Shown here piece after piece: positions 43,611-53,500 of a stretch of DNA of 64,000 bases. The position numbers and the translations under genes were made by a program. Numbering within the stretch: position 1 is the first letter of the stretch; each line of letters opens with the position of its first letter. The stretch covers positions 1,629,426 through 1,693,425 of the forward strand of contig NZ_JAIEZN010000001.1 of assembly GCF_020169335.1 (NCBI RefSeq). The letters are read 5' to 3'. The stretch is from Devosia aquimaris. GTDB taxonomy: Bacteria; Pseudomonadota; Alphaproteobacteria; Rhizobiales; Devosiaceae. Below the pieces are notes generated by a model that was not told where the DNA came from, ran no database searches, and worked only from the letters and a program-made list of their open reading frames with translations.

Positions 43611-44609
43611 TCAGCAGCGATAGTATTGGCGGTACCAGCTGACAAAATTGGCGACACCGGCCTGGATCGGCGTCCTTGGCAACTCGCCCACCAGCGCCCG
43701 CAGAAGCGTCGTATCGGCAGCAGTCTCTCGTGGATCGCCGGCCTGCATAGGCAGGAAATTGCACTTGGCGGCCTGCCCCAGGGCACTCTCGATCGCCTGC
43801 ACAAAGTCCATCAGCAACTCAGGATGCCCACCCGCCAGGTTGACGGTCCGGAACGGCGCCACCGGCGACAGAGAATCTGCCTCAACCGGCGCACCCTTGA
43901 CCGGCGGGAGATCCACCAGCCGGATGACCGCGGTGACAAGGTCGTCGATATAGGTGAAGTCACGGCGCATCTCGCCCTGACCAAAAATGTCGATCGTACG
44001 ACCTTCGAGGATCGCCGCCACGAATTTGAACAGCGCCATGTCCGGCCGGCCCCAGGGACCATAGACGGTGAAGAACCGCAGCATGGTGGTGGGGATGCCG
44101 AAGAGATGCGCATAGGAATGCGCCATCGCCTCGCCGCCCTTCTTGGTCGCGGCATACAGCGAGATCGGCGCATCGGCCGCATCACGCTCGGAGAATGGCA
44201 ATTTCGTATTGCCGCCATAGACAGAGCTGGTGGAGGCAAACAGCAGATGCCGGGGCTGATGCGCCCGCACGGCTTCCAGGAGATTGGCGCTGCCGACCAG
44301 GTTCGAGCTGATATAGCTTTGCGGTTGCTCAATGCTGTACCGCACGCCAGCCTGGGCTGCCATGTGCAGCACGACTTCGGCTTCGGACTGCTGCAAGGCT
44401 CGGCTGAGCCCTTCGGCATCCTCCAGCCGTGCTTCCAGGAAGCTGAATTGTTCGAAGCCAGCGAGTTCGGCCAGCCGGGCGCGCTTGAGCGCAACGTCAT
44501 AGTAGTCCGTCACCGCGTCGTAGCCGGTCACGCTGTGCCCGGCCTCCAGAAGACGTCGGGCAAGCGTGTATCCGATGAAACCGGCCGTGCCGGTGATGAA
44601 GAACTTCAC
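43611..44609 (-). CDS. UDP-glucuronate 4-epimerase
   Basis: The 332-residue extended SDR has ITGTAGFIGYTLARRLLEAGH, the family-specific YDAVTDYYDVALKRARLAEL, the catalytic STSSVYGGN ... YAATKKGGEAM pair and FFTVYGPWGRPDMALFKF. These mark the CapI/LspL branch that interconverts UDP-glucuronate and UDP-galacturonate. GTG at 44609 was chosen because GGGGAAGAG lies upstream; the longer frame adds 15 unsupported residues. It lies 119 bp downstream of ugd on the same strand, so the two probably act in sequence to supply UDP-galacturonate. Confidence 0.9.
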   Translation of the reverse strand: MKFFITGTAGFIGYTLARRLLEAGHSVTGYDAVTDYYDVALKRARLAELAGFEQFSFLEARLEDAEGLSRALQQSEAEVVLHMAAQAGVRYSIEQPQSYISSNLVGSANLLEAVRAHQPRHLLFASTSSVYGGNTKLPFSERDAADAPISLYAATKKGGEAMAHSYAHLFGIPTTMLRFFTVYGPWGRPDMALFKFVAAILEGRTIDIFGQGEMRRDFTYIDDLVTAVIRLVDLPPVKGAPVEADSLSPVAPFRTVNLAGGHPELLMDFVQAIESALGQAAKCNFLPMQAGDPRETAADTTLLRALVGELPRTPIQAGVANFVSWYRQYYRC

Positions 44610-44728
44610 GGTTTTCTCTTCCCCTTGCACGTCCCGCGCTGCGCTGCCGGCCACGTGTCGACGCCGCGTCTCCCCGGTCGCGCGGGGAGCAACTGCAGCA
44701 GCAGCCGCTCCACCGTTTGCCCAGTCTT

Positions 44729-46075
44729 TTATTCAGCAGCGTCCGTCAGGCTCAGCGTTTCATTCTCAACCAATGGCCGGCCAATGCTGTAATAGGCAAA
44801 GCCGTGCTTGCTGGCCTCGCCATGGCTGTAGACATTGCGCAAATCGACCAGCACGGGTGCGTTCATGGTCTCCCGCAGGCGGTCCAAATCGAGCGAGCGG
44901 AACTCGTTCCATTCCGTGATGAGCACGAGCGCGTCCGCATCCTTTGCGACTTCATAGGCGCCCTTGGCAAAGGTCACCTTGTCGATCATGCTCCGTGCCG
45001 GCTCCATGCCCTGCGGGTCATAGGCGACCACATGGGCACCCTTGTCGAGCAGCCCCTGGATAATGTCGATGGAGGGCGCCTCGCGCATGTCGTCGGTATT
45101 GGGTTTGAACGTCAGCCCCAGAACACCGATTGTCTTGCCACGCACGTCGCCGCCACAAGCCGCGATGACTTTGCGCGACATGGCGCGCTTGCGCTGGTCA
45201 TTGATCGAGACTGTGGTCTCCACCAGCCGCATGGGGCTTCCGAAGTCCTGCGCGATCTTGACCAGAGCCAGCGTGTCCTTGGGAAAGCAGGAACCGCCAT
45301 AGCCCGGCCCGGCATGCAGGAACTTGCTGCCGATACGATTATCCAGGCCGATACCACGCGCCACTTCCTGCACATTGCCGCCGGCCGCCTCGCAGAGGTC
45401 AGCGATTTCGTTGATGAACGTGATCTTCATCGCCAGGAAGGCGTTGGCAGCATATTTGATCAGCTCCGCCGTGCGGCGGTTGGTGAACATCAGCGGTGCC
45501 TGGTTGAGATAGAGCGGTCGGTAGACCTCGGACATCACCTCGCGGGCGCGTTCATCCTCGATACCCACCACGATGCGATCGGGGCGCTTGAAGTCGTCAA
45601 TGGCAGCGCCTTCGCGCAGGAATTCAGGATTGGACACCACCGCCACATCTGCGTCGGGGTTGGTGGAGGCAATGATATGGGCCACTTCGTCACCCGTGCC
45701 CACCGGCACCGTGGACTTGGTTGCCACGACAGTGAACCCCGAAACGCTGGCCGCCACTTCGCGCGCCACTGCATACACAAAGCTCAGGTCGGCATGGCCG
45801 TCACCGCGACGGGAAGGCGTACCGACAGCGATGAACACGACATCGGCGCTGGGTACGGCGCTCGCGAGACTTGTGGTGAACGTCAGGCGACCTGCCGCAA
45901 CATTGCTGGCGACCAGATCGCTCAGCCCAGGCTCATAGATCGGGATCTGCCCCTGCTCGAGTGCGGCAATCTTGCGCTCGTCCTTGTCGATACACACGAC
46001 ATCGTGGCCGAAGTCCGCAAGGCAGACACCCGTAACCAGGCCGACATAGCCGGACCCTACGATGGCAATCTTCAT
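44729..46075 (-). CDS. ugd: UDP-glucose 6-dehydrogenase
   Basis: The 448-residue product oxidises UDP-glucose to UDP-glucuronate with NAD. It has the Rossmann motif IAIVGSGYVGLVTGVCLADFGH, the helical dimer region NRRTAELIKYAANAFLAMKITFINE, and the catalytic cysteine in GPGYGGSCFPKDT. The C-terminal domain contains LGLTFKPNTDDMREAPS. ATG at 46075 was chosen at the start of the Rossmann fold, with GAGG upstream. It precedes the epimerase gene; a second consumer of its product is the UDP-xylose synthase encoded at 14-15 kb. Confidence 0.95.
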   Translation of the reverse strand: MKIAIVGSGYVGLVTGVCLADFGHDVVCIDKDERKIAALEQGQIPIYEPGLSDLVASNVAAGRLTFTTSLASAVPSADVVFIAVGTPSRRGDGHADLSFVYAVAREVAASVSGFTVVATKSTVPVGTGDEVAHIIASTNPDADVAVVSNPEFLREGAAIDDFKRPDRIVVGIEDERAREVMSEVYRPLYLNQAPLMFTNRRTAELIKYAANAFLAMKITFINEIADLCEAAGGNVQEVARGIGLDNRIGSKFLHAGPGYGGSCFPKDTLALVKIAQDFGSPMRLVETTVSINDQRKRAMSRKVIAACGGDVRGKTIGVLGLTFKPNTDDMREAPSIDIIQGLLDKGAHVVAYDPQGMEPARSMIDKVTFAKGAYEVAKDADALVLITEWNEFRSLDLDRLRETMNAPVLVDLRNVYSHGEASKHGFAYYSIGRPLVENETLSLTDAAE

Positions 46076-46286
46076 AGCTCGTACACCCTCACGCTGTGCG
46101 ACAGACAATACCAACCCGGAAAGACGATGTCGCGTCAGAACTCAAATGACGCAAGTATGGCGCAGCTTAATGATTAATTCTGCCCCCGATTGCGCATGGC
46201 TGCCGCATGGCAGCTCTGCAAACCAATGACAGTGCAACAGCCTTCAATACCAATCATTGGCCGCCATGTGCGGAACACGTCCGACA

Positions 46287-46718
46287 TCACTGCCCGTCAT
46301 CAGGGCTCGACCGCAGACGCTTGATACCGGAGCGGATCGATTTTCCCTCCAGGCGTCGTTTCTTGGACGCCAGCGTCGGTCGGGTCGCCACTCGGAACTT
46401 GGGCACATGCGTGCCGGCCACCAGTAGTTCCACCAGCCGCGCCAGGGCATCGGCACGGTTCATTGGCTGGTCGCGGTGGGAATTGGCGGTGATGACAATG
46501 ACGCCGGCCTTGGTCAGGCGCCGCCCGGCCAGTGCAGCGACACGCCGCTTCACCGGCTCTGGCAGCGAGGGCGAGTTGACCAGGTCAAAGCGCAGCTGCA
46601 CTGCGCTCGACACCTTGTTGACATTTTGTCCGCCCGGGCCGGCCGCGCGGACAAAACTCTCTTCGATTTCGGACGGGTCAATGGAAATCGAGCGGGTTAT
46701 GACGATGGGATCGGCCAC
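46287..46718 (-). CDS. arfB: Alternative ribosome-rescue factor ArfB (peptidyl-tRNA hydrolase)
   Basis: The 143-residue product has the RF-1-like GGQ domain: VRAAGPGGQNVNKVSSAVQLRF, then ITANSHRDQPMNRADALARL. The basic C-terminal tail (RPTLASKKRRLEGKSIRSGIKRLR) plugs the empty mRNA channel of stalled ribosomes. It hydrolyses peptidyl-tRNA on non-stop complexes. GTG at 46718 is preceded by GGAGG; the longer frame lacks this. It lies 13 bp after a small gene that itself follows thrS, so it belongs to the thrS operon. Confidence 0.93.
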   Translation of the reverse strand: MADPIVITRSISIDPSEIEESFVRAAGPGGQNVNKVSSAVQLRFDLVNSPSLPEPVKRRVAALAGRRLTKAGVIVITANSHRDQPMNRADALARLVELLVAGTHVPKFRVATRPTLASKKRRLEGKSIRSGIKRLRSSPDDGQ

Positions 46719-46731
46719 GCTCGCCCTCCCG

Positions 46732-46962
46732 TCAGCTGCGCAGGCGACCCGCGAAGATGATCTCACCTTCGTGGATCGTCAGGCCCTTGATGGTGGCCCG
46801 GTATTTGCCGGGCATGCCCTCGGCTGGAATGACCCAGCCTTTCTTGAGCATGCCGGCAAATACCTTTTCGCCGATATCCTTGAAATCGCCCGGCCCAAGC
46901 GCATTGTCCTCACCCAGATGGGTCAGTGCCTTGATCTCGCGATTGGACGGTCTTTGCGGCAT
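46732..46962 (-). CDS. Small hypothetical protein in thrS-arfB operon
   Basis: The 76-residue basic product contains SNREIKALTHLGEDNALGPGDFKDIGEKVFAGMLKKGWV and ends with YRATIKGLTIHEGEIIFAGRLRS. The pattern of helices followed by a beta hairpin resembles a winged-helix domain, but no family was recognised. It starts four bases after the thrS stop and ends 13 bp before arfB, so it is co-transcribed with translation genes. A role in translation or RNA binding is only inferred. Confidence 0.75.
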   Translation of the reverse strand: MPQRPSNREIKALTHLGEDNALGPGDFKDIGEKVFAGMLKKGWVIPAEGMPGKYRATIKGLTIHEGEIIFAGRLRS

Positions 46963-46966
46963 GGCG

Positions 46967-48946
46967 TCAGGCAGCCTTTTCCTTGAGGTCCGGCGGCGTC
47001 GCTTCGGCCATCAGGGACACCAGGGCATCCATGAACGGCTCGACCTTCTGGCCCTCGGTGCCGAGGCGACGCACGGAGACCGTGCCCTCCTCGGCCTCGC
47101 GCTTGCCGACCACGAACATCAGCGGCACCTTGCCGACGGAATGCTCGCGCACCTTGTAGTTGATCTTCTCGTTGCGCACGTCGAGCTCGGCACGGATGCC
47201 GGCGGCCTTGAGCTGGCGCACCAGCTTTTCGGCATAGCCATCGGCTTCCGAGACGATGGTCGCCACCACCACCTGGGTCGGGGCCAACCACATCGGCATC
47301 TTGCCGGCGTAGTTCTCGATCAGCATGCCGATGAAGCGCTCGAGCGACCCCAGGATCGCCCGGTGCAGCATCACCGCATACTGGCGCGAGCCGTCTTCGG
47401 CGATGTAGGTCGCGTCAAGGCGCTCGGGCAGCACATAGTCGAGCTGCAACGTGCCCACCTGCCAGCTGCGGCCGATGGCGTCCTTAAGGTGGAACTCAAG
47501 CTTGGGCGCATAGAAGGCGCCCTCGCCTTCTGCGATCTCGAAATCATAGCCGGTGGCGCGCAGGGCATCGCCCAGCGCCTTCTCGGCCGCATCCCAGCGC
47601 TCGATAGTACCACCGAACTTTTCCGGACGCGTCGCCAGCTTGATGACCACATTGTCAAAGCCCATGTGGGCGTAGACCGAATAGAGCAGATGCACGAAAT
47701 GCTCGGTCTCCGACTGGATCTGGTCTTCGCGGCAGAAGATGTGGGCATCGTCCTGCGTCATCTGGCGCACACGCATCAGCCCGTGCAGCGCACCATGGGC
47801 CTCATTGCGATGGCAGCAGCCGAACTCGGCCATGCGTAGCGGCAGGTCGCGATAGCTCTTTATGCCCTGGTTGAAGATCTGCACATGCGCCGGGCAGTTC
47901 ATCGGCTTGAGCGCCATCAGCTCGCCCTTGCCGCTGAGCACCGGACCTTCATCCTCGGTGCCGGGCACTTCGTCAGGCACCACGAACATGTTCTCGCGAT
48001 ACTTGCCCCAATGGCCCGACTGCTCCCAGAACTTCGAGCTCATCAGCTGCGGCGTCTTGACCTCGACATAGCCCGAGCCATTCAGACGGCGGCGGATATA
48101 GGCCTCCATCTGGTTGAACAGCACATAGCCCTTGGGATGCCAGAACACGCTGCCCTGCGCCTCGGACTGGAAATGATAGAGGTCCATTTCCTGGCCGATC
48201 TTGCGATGGTCGCGCTTTTCGGCCTCTTCCACCATGTGCAGATAAGCGTCCAGCTCATCCTTGGTCGCAAACGCCGTGCCATAGATGCGGCTCAGCACCG
48301 GATTGTTGCTGTCGCCACGCCAATAGGCGCCGGCCACCTTGGTCAGCTTGAACGCCATGCCGACGTCCTTGACGCTGCGCATGTGTGGGCCGCGGCACAG
48401 ATCGATCCACTGGCCCTGCTTGTACATCTTGAGCGACTGCTCGGCCGGAATGGCGTCAACCAGCTCGACCTTGAAGTTCTCGCCACGGGCGGCAAAGAAA
48501 TCCTTGGCCTGGTCGCGCGTCCAGACTTCCTTGGTAAAGGCGGCGCCGCGCTCGATGATCTCGGCCATCTTCTTCTCGATGGCCGGAAAATCCTCTTCCG
48601 AGAACGGCTCATCGCGCTTGAAGTCGTAGTAGAAGCCGTTTTCGATCACCGGGCCGATCGTCACCTGCGTGGACGGCCACAACTCCTGCACCGCTTCGGC
48701 AAGCACGTGTGCGGCATCGTGCCGGATCAGCTCCAGCACGTCCTTGGACCCGCTATCACGCGTGACGAACTCGATCTTGCCGTCTTCGTTGAGCGGGTCA
48801 CTCAGGTCCGACAGCACGCCGTTCCAGCGCATCGCGACCGTCTTCTTGGCCAGGCTCTTGGAGATCCCTTCGACCACGGTGGTGCCGGTGGTGCCACGCG
48901 TATAGTCGCGAGCTGCACCATCGGGGAACGTCACCTTGATCGACAT
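46967..48946 (-). CDS. thrS: Threonyl-tRNA synthetase
   Basis: The 659-residue product has an N-terminal TGS domain (1-62), the editing domain with [16 protein letters not shown], and the class II core. Zinc-ligand [10 protein letters not shown], motif 2 [20 protein letters not shown] and motif 3 [17 protein letters not shown] are all present. The C-terminal anticodon-binding domain follows with [15 protein letters not shown]. It charges tRNA-Thr. ATG at 48946 is preceded by GGAG; an upstream frame adds 21 unsupported residues. It heads an operon with a 76-residue protein and arfB. Confidence 0.97.
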   Translation of the reverse strand: MSIKVTFPDGAARDYTRGTTGTTVVEGISKSLAKKTVAMRWNGVLSDLSDPLNEDGKIEFVTRDSGSKDVLELIRHDAAHVLAEAVQELWPSTQVTIGPVIENGFYYDFKRDEPFSEEDFPAIEKKMAEIIERGAAFTKEVWTRDQAKDFFAARGENFKVELVDAIPAEQSLKMYKQGQWIDLCRGPHMRSVKDVGMAFKLTKVAGAYWRGDSNNPVLSRIYGTAFATKDELDAYLHMVEEAEKRDHRKIGQEMDLYHFQSEAQGSVFWHPKGYVLFNQMEAYIRRRLNGSGYVEVKTPQLMSSKFWEQSGHWGKYRENMFVVPDEVPGTEDEGPVLSGKGELMALKPMNCPAHVQIFNQGIKSYRDLPLRMAEFGCCHRNEAHGALHGLMRVRQMTQDDAHIFCREDQIQSETEHFVHLLYSVYAHMGFDNVVIKLATRPEKFGGTIERWDAAEKALGDALRATGYDFEIAEGEGAFYAPKLEFHLKDAIGRSWQVGTLQLDYVLPERLDATYIAEDGSRQYAVMLHRAILGSLERFIGMLIENYAGKMPMWLAPTQVVVATIVSEADGYAEKLVRQLKAAGIRAELDVRNEKINYKVREHSVGKVPLMFVVGKREAEEGTVSVRRLGTEGQKVEPFMDALVSLMAEATPPDLKEKAA

Positions 48947-49076
48947 TTTAAGTCTCCAGAAATTGGGTTTGCTGTTGTGGTTGTCACAACAAGGCGGCCT
49001 GTCTAGCACGGATTTTGGCCTTTTCCAGCCAAGGGCGCCAAAATCTCAGTCCTGACAACGCAGAACAGTCACTGTC

Positions 49077-49388
49077 TCAGGACCAGCGGCCATAGAGCCA
49101 GGGCCGATACCACCGCCCTGCAGTCGGCAGACTGTCGGGCACCGGATCGTAGCCATGTGTGCCGCCCGGACGGCAGCGCCAGAACCGGGCCAGGCCCATC
49201 CAGCCGCCCGGCCAGAAGCCGAAGGTCCAGATGGCCTTGCCGGTATATTCCGAGCAGGTCGGCAGGTGCCGGCAGGTTCGTCCGGTAAATGCAGAGAGCG
49301 TGTAGCGATAGACGGTGATGAGAAAAACTGCGGCCAGCTTGAACGGCAGGTCCACCACGCGCCAGAAAAACGACACGACTCGATCCAT
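49077..49388 (-). CDS. yidD: Membrane protein insertion efficiency factor YidD
   Basis: The 103-residue product has the YidD signature: an amphipathic N-terminus, then ITVYRYTLSAFTGRTCRHLPTCSEYTGKAI and FWPGGWMGLARFWRCRPGGTHGYDPVP. It lies near the YidC insertase at the inner membrane and improves membrane-protein insertion. ATG at 49388 overlaps the TGA of the upstream scaffold gene; TTG at 49391 is a less likely start. Usually it sits with rnpA and yidC, but linkage to an iron-sulfur scaffold is common in this order. Confidence 0.92.
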   Translation of the reverse strand: MDRVVSFFWRVVDLPFKLAAVFLITVYRYTLSAFTGRTCRHLPTCSEYTGKAIWTFGFWPGGWMGLARFWRCRPGGTHGYDPVPDSLPTAGRWYRPWLYGRWS

Positions 49389-49840
49389 CAAGGCGCTGCC
49401 CTAAGCGATTCTGGCGATTGAGCTTTTTCCAACGCCTCCACCACCGCATCAAACACCAGTAGCGTCGACATGTGCCGGGCGGGAAAAGCCCGGACCGGCT
49501 CGAGATAGCCCAGATCGCTCCATTTGCCCTGCGGTGGGGCGCCTTCTGCCTTGAGCATCGCGTGCATGGTCTCCCGCACCGCGCGAAACTCCGCAACAGG
49601 TGTGCCGACGATCTCGCGCGCCACGACGGCTGCCGACGTCTGCCCCAATGCGCAGGCCGACACGTCATGACCATAACCAACGATGACCCCATCGCGGAGC
49701 TTGATGTCGACCTCGATCACCGAACCGCATACCCGGCTGACCTTACGCGCCGATGCATCAGGCCGCTCCAAGCGAGGCGGCTGCACCGCATTGCCCGCAA
49801 GATCGAGGATTTTCTGCGAATAGAGTTCGCTCAGTTCCAT
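49388..49840 (-). CDS. Iron-sulfur cluster scaffold-like protein (IscU/NifU N-terminal family)
   Basis: The 150-residue product starts [13 protein letters not shown] and has two of the family's cluster-ligand cysteines, in [12 protein letters not shown] and [15 protein letters not shown]. In typical scaffolds a third cysteine follows in the VRxFPARxxC block; here the block reads [15 protein letters not shown], so that residue is serine. It may bind clusters differently or act as a regulator. It overlaps yidD (TGATG) and diverges from folE at 49.98 kb. Confidence 0.8.
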   Translation of the reverse strand: MELSELYSQKILDLAGNAVQPPRLERPDASARKVSRVCGSVIEVDIKLRDGVIVGYGHDVSACALGQTSAAVVAREIVGTPVAEFRAVRETMHAMLKAEGAPPQGKWSDLGYLEPVRAFPARHMSTLLVFDAVVEALEKAQSPESLRAAP

Positions 49841-49979
49841 TTATCGAACAATTCTGTTTCTTGTCGCGGTCACGGACGCTGCCTATATAGGTCTTCCCTG
49901 GCGTTCTGTCAGGGCCGCGCGAACCAGTGGTCCGAAATCAACGCGGCTGCGTAATGTCTTGGTGCAAAGGAGCCACCCC

Positions 49980-50603
49980 ATGGATGCCCATCCCAAGACG
50001 CTCGGCGCCGTGCCTGCCCCAACCACTCCCGTCCAGCGCCCCTCCAGGGACCAAGCAGAGGCGGCAGTGCGCACGCTGATCGCCTGGGCCGGCGATGATC
50101 CTTCGCGCGAGGGTCTGCTCGAGACCCCTGCCCGCGTGGCAAAGGCCTATGGCGAGTTCTTCGCCGGCTACGAACAGGATGCTGGAACGGTCCTCTCCAA
50201 GACCTTCCGTGATGTCGGCGGCTATGATGACATCGTGCTGGTCCGTGATATCCCCTTCAATTCCCATTGCGAGCACCACATGGTGCCTTTCGTCGGCAAG
50301 GCCCATATCGCCTATCTGCCCCACGACGGCGTGGTGGGCCTGTCCAAACTGGCACGGCTGGTCGAAGTCTTCGCCCGTCGCCTGCAGACGCAGGAAAACC
50401 TCACGGCCCAGATTGTTGATGCCATCAATGAGCATCTCAATCCGCGGGGCGTCGCTGTGATGCTCGAAGCTGAACACATGTGCATGTCGATGCGTGGCGT
50501 ACGGGCGCATGGCGCCTCGACCATTACCCACCGCTTCACCGGCGTCTTCGCCGAGGATCGCGTTGAGCAGGATCGCTTCCTGGCCATGATCGGTCGGCGC
50601 TGA
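49980..50603 (+). CDS. folE: GTP cyclohydrolase I
   Basis: The 207-residue product catalyses the first step of tetrahydrofolate and pterin synthesis. It shows [21 protein letters not shown], the zinc-site residues in [22 protein letters not shown] and [14 protein letters not shown], and the substrate loop [26 protein letters not shown] at 49980 is preceded by AGGAG seven nucleotides upstream. It lies 48 bp upstream of hisI; this folE-hisI adjacency is common in Hyphomicrobiales. Confidence 0.96.
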   Translation: MDAHPKTLGAVPAPTTPVQRPSRDQAEAAVRTLIAWAGDDPSREGLLETPARVAKAYGEFFAGYEQDAGTVLSKTFRDVGGYDDIVLVRDIPFNSHCEHHMVPFVGKAHIAYLPHDGVVGLSKLARLVEVFARRLQTQENLTAQIVDAINEHLNPRGVAVMLEAEHMCMSMRGVRAHGASTITHRFTGVFAEDRVEQDRFLAMIGRR

Positions 50604-50651
50604 GCCAACAAGCCACTGGATTTACCGGGCGGGGCAGCGATAGAAGGAGCC

Positions 50652-51104
50652 ATGAGCATTTCCTTCGTTGACCCCGCCGCCCTTACGCACGATCAGCTGG
50701 AAGAGGGCACCGAGTTTGCGCCGCGCTTCGACGCCGCGGGACTGGTGACTGTCGTCACCATCGAGGCCTCCACCAAGGACGTGCTGATGCTGGCGCACAT
50801 GAATGCGCAGGCCCTGTCTCTCACTCTTGAAACTGGCATAGCCCACTACTGGTCTCGCTCGCGCGGCAAGATCTGGAAAAAGGGCGAGACCTCAGGCGAG
50901 CTGCAGGAGGTGGTTGAGCTGCGCACCGACTGCGATCAGGACGCCATCGTGCTCACCGTGAACCAGACCGGCCGCGGCGCCGCCTGCCACACCGGCCGAA
51001 AGAGCTGCTTTTATCGTCGCGCGGTGGTCGAGAGCGGCTCGGCGCGTCTTGAAGACACCGGCCTGCCACGCCTGTTTGATCCCAAGGACGTCTACACGGC
51101 CTGA
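50652..51104 (+). CDS. hisI: Phosphoribosyl-AMP cyclohydrolase
   Basis: The 150-residue stand-alone HisI catalyses the third step of histidine synthesis. It has [38 protein letters not shown] and the metal site [14 protein letters not shown] ... [13 protein letters not shown]. There is no HisE fusion, as is usual in alphaproteobacteria. Its 3' end overlaps the convergent rhomboid gene by 13 bp. Confidence 0.96.
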   Translation: MSISFVDPAALTHDQLEEGTEFAPRFDAAGLVTVVTIEASTKDVLMLAHMNAQALSLTLETGIAHYWSRSRGKIWKKGETSGELQEVVELRTDCDQDAIVLTVNQTGRGAACHTGRKSCFYRRAVVESGSARLEDTGLPRLFDPKDVYTA

Positions 51105-51841
51105 GGCGCGCTGCTCCGCTCGAACAACCCGACCATCAACAGCCCGGCGATAAAACCGCCAAGATGCGCCTGCCAGGCGACATCCACCTGCGCGCCGATC
51201 AACAGCGGCAGCAGTGGAACGGCAGCATTGAGCACCAGCCAGATCAGGATGAACGCGCGGGCGCGGCTGTTGCCCCACACTTCGGCGAAGCCAGCCAGGC
51301 GTCGCCCAGCCACCACCCGTTCACCCGTCACGGGATGCTGCACAATGATGAGCGGCTGGAAGATGAAGCGCATGGCTGCGCCGGTCAGTCCCGAAATACC
51401 CCCCGATGCGCCGATCAGGAAGGCCCCGGTATTCAGCGTCGTTGCGGCAAAGAAAGCCGCACCCGCAGCGGCCGAGACCAGGAAGATGGCCATCATCGGC
51501 CCTGCCCCGTAGCGCCGTGCGACAGGCGTGCCGAAGATCACCAGCCAGGCGACGTTGAAGATCAGATGCTCCCAGCTTCCGTGCAGGAACGCATGGCTGA
51601 ACGGCGTCCAGATCAGCGGTATCGCCAGCGACAGATCATTGGGCGCCTCGATGATTCTCTGCGGCAGGAAGGCGAACCAGAAGATCAGCTGCGTCATCCC
51701 ATCGGGGTTAAGCACCAGGGTTGATGCAAGGTGAATCGCCACCATCACGCCGGCCAGCGCGGCAATCGCGCCCGGCAGCAGGAACACCGGCTCCCGCCCG
51801 GCGGGCTGGGCCGTTTCCGGCGGGGGACCTTGTTCAACCAT
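51092..51841 (-). CDS. Rhomboid family intramembrane serine protease
   Basis: The 249-residue product has about six membrane segments. The catalytic serine is in [14 protein letters not shown], the histidine in [13 protein letters not shown], and the conserved L1 loop reads [24 protein letters not shown]. It cleaves membrane proteins within the bilayer; substrates are unknown. ATG at 51841 was chosen over 51892 because GGAG sits eight nucleotides upstream. It converges on hisI, and its promoter region faces the PAS gene at 52 kb. Confidence 0.93.
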   Translation of the reverse strand: MVEQGPPPETAQPAGREPVFLLPGAIAALAGVMVAIHLASTLVLNPDGMTQLIFWFAFLPQRIIEAPNDLSLAIPLIWTPFSHAFLHGSWEHLIFNVAWLVIFGTPVARRYGAGPMMAIFLVSAAAGAAFFAATTLNTGAFLIGASGGISGLTGAAMRFIFQPLIIVQHPVTGERVVAGRRLAGFAEVWGNSRARAFILIWLVLNAAVPLLPLLIGAQVDVAWQAHLGGFIAGLLMVGLFERSSAPQAV

Positions 51842-52020
51842 CACTTCACTCCGACTCGCTGCTGGCCTGCGGCTTCCAGCTTTCTTTTCCACATCGGGAC
51901 AGCCGCGTTAACCTTAACTTTTGTTTAAGGGCGCTTTTGCGACCCGGTTTTGCCAATGTCTGCGCACGGCGGGAGCGTCCAGCGGCTTGGACGCGCGACT
52001 TTCGATTGGCGGATCAGGAC

Positions 52021-52674
52021 ATGCAAAAGGCGAGCACCAAGACGCTCTACGACTACTGGAATTCCATTCGTGGATCGCGCAGCGCGCCCGAGCGCAAGGA
52101 CATCGATCCCACCCGGATTCGTGATGCCTTGGCCAATACCTTTATCCTCGAGCTCGATGAAGGCGACAAGTTCTCCTTCCGCCTTGCGGGTTCGCACCTG
52201 TGTTCAAGCTATTGCCGTGAACTCAAGGGCCGCTCCTTCTCCGGCCTTTGGCACGAGCGCGACAGCGACGCCATGGATACGCTCATCCGCGCCGTGACCG
52301 AGGATCACGCCGTCGCGCTGGTCACCTTCCAGGGCACCACGGCGATCCACACCAAGGTCACCTTCGAGATGATCCTGATGCCGCTGCGTCACAACGGCTC
52401 GACCCACACCCGCCTGCTCGGCGCCATGACGGCGATCGACGAGCCCTATTGGCTGGGCGTGCAGCCCATCATGGAACAGCGCATCTCGGGCCTGCGCCTG
52501 ATCTGGCCGGATGATATCGCCCTTGAGGACAAGGTGCGCGAGGTCTCCACCAAGATCGTCAATGAAGCCCCCTATGGCAGCTCGGCGACACCGATGGCCA
52601 TGCCGGCCGTTGTCTATGGCCGCAGCGCGCGCCGCTATGCCCATCTGGCTGTTCTGGACGGCGGCCGACAGTAA
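52021..52674 (+). CDS. PAS_5-domain protein
   Basis: The 217-residue product matches the alphaproteobacterial PAS_5 family: LYDYWNSIRGSRSAPERKDIDPTRIRDALANTFILELDEG, FRLAGSHLCSSYCRELKGRSFSGLW and a C-terminal RISGLRLIWPDD. No output domain is attached. ATG at 52021 corresponds to the usual family start; a much longer frame upstream is not supported. Members are single-domain sensors of unknown ligand. It is followed by a PilZ gene 129 bp downstream, hinting at cyclic-di-GMP-linked regulation, which is inference only. Confidence 0.82.
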   Translation: MQKASTKTLYDYWNSIRGSRSAPERKDIDPTRIRDALANTFILELDEGDKFSFRLAGSHLCSSYCRELKGRSFSGLWHERDSDAMDTLIRAVTEDHAVALVTFQGTTAIHTKVTFEMILMPLRHNGSTHTRLLGAMTAIDEPYWLGVQPIMEQRISGLRLIWPDDIALEDKVREVSTKIVNEAPYGSSATPMAMPAVVYGRSARRYAHLAVLDGGRQ

Positions 52675-52803
52675 CCGCGCAAGATACCGAACACTGACAA
52701 TTTGCGCGGTTATTGCTGCGCAAATCCAGCACAAAACAACAATGCATTAACCAGACCTGCCTAGAGTGATCCCAATCACCCACAGGGCCATGTAGTCAGG
52801 CGA

Positions 52804-53436
52804 ATGCTGAGCGACGAACTCCCCTCACCGCAATTCATCGCCCCTGTGCGCGCCCGCGCCAACGAGGGGAAGTTTCAGCGCGTGCAGGTGTCCGTGCTAG
52901 GCCGCTACATGCTGGCCGACCGGCGGGAGTTTCCCTGCCAGGTTCTCGAAATGTCACCCGGCGACGCGATCGTCATCGCCCCGGCCGCCGGCCAGGTTGG
53001 CGAGCGTGTCATTGCCTATCTCGATCAGATCGGCCGCATCGAGGGCACGATCATCAACCAGATCGAGGGCGGCTTCCTGATGGACATCGCTGCCTCGCCG
53101 CGCAAGCGTGACAAGATGGCTGCCCAGCTGACCTGGCTGGCCAACAAGGACGTGCTCAATCTCCCCGAGGATCGCCGCCACGAGCGCGTCGTGCCCGACA
53201 TCCGTCATTCCACCGTCGTCCTCGACGACGGTCGGCGCTACAATTGCAAGATCATCGATATCTCGCTCTCGGGCGCCGCCATCGAACTGGACGTGCGCCC
53301 CGCCATCGGCACGCCGGTGACCCTGGGCCGCATGCGCGCCCGCGTCATGCGCCATTTCCAGGACGGCGTCGCCGTCGAGTTCTCCTCGGCCCAGGAAATG
53401 CTCACCGTGGTGCAGCAGAATCTGCGCATGAACTGA
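52804..53436 (+). CDS. PilZ-domain protein, two PilZ-like domains
   Basis: The 210-residue product has a degenerate PilZ-like N-terminal half (RVQVSVLGRYMLADRREFPCQVLEMSPGDAIVIAP). Its C-terminal PilZ domain has the cyclic-di-GMP-binding RRHERVVP (RxxxR) and DISLSGAAIE (DxSxxG). It would bind cyclic-di-GMP and change partner activity, for example in motility or polysaccharide synthesis. The first domain lacks the arginine motif. In a window rich in polysaccharide genes it is a candidate effector, but no direct link is visible. Confidence 0.88.
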   Translation: MLSDELPSPQFIAPVRARANEGKFQRVQVSVLGRYMLADRREFPCQVLEMSPGDAIVIAPAAGQVGERVIAYLDQIGRIEGTIINQIEGGFLMDIAASPRKRDKMAAQLTWLANKDVLNLPEDRRHERVVPDIRHSTVVLDDGRRYNCKIIDISLSGAAIELDVRPAIGTPVTLGRMRARVMRHFQDGVAVEFSSAQEMLTVVQQNLRMN

Positions 53437-53500
53437 AGCGCGGGCCCGATCCCGCGCCATTGTGACTGCACAGGCGCACACGAAGCGCTATGACAGTGTG

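Noticed and set aside
44717..46177. A 486-codon plus-strand frame
   Set aside because: It is antisense to ugd, whose motifs are complete; its composition is shadow-like.
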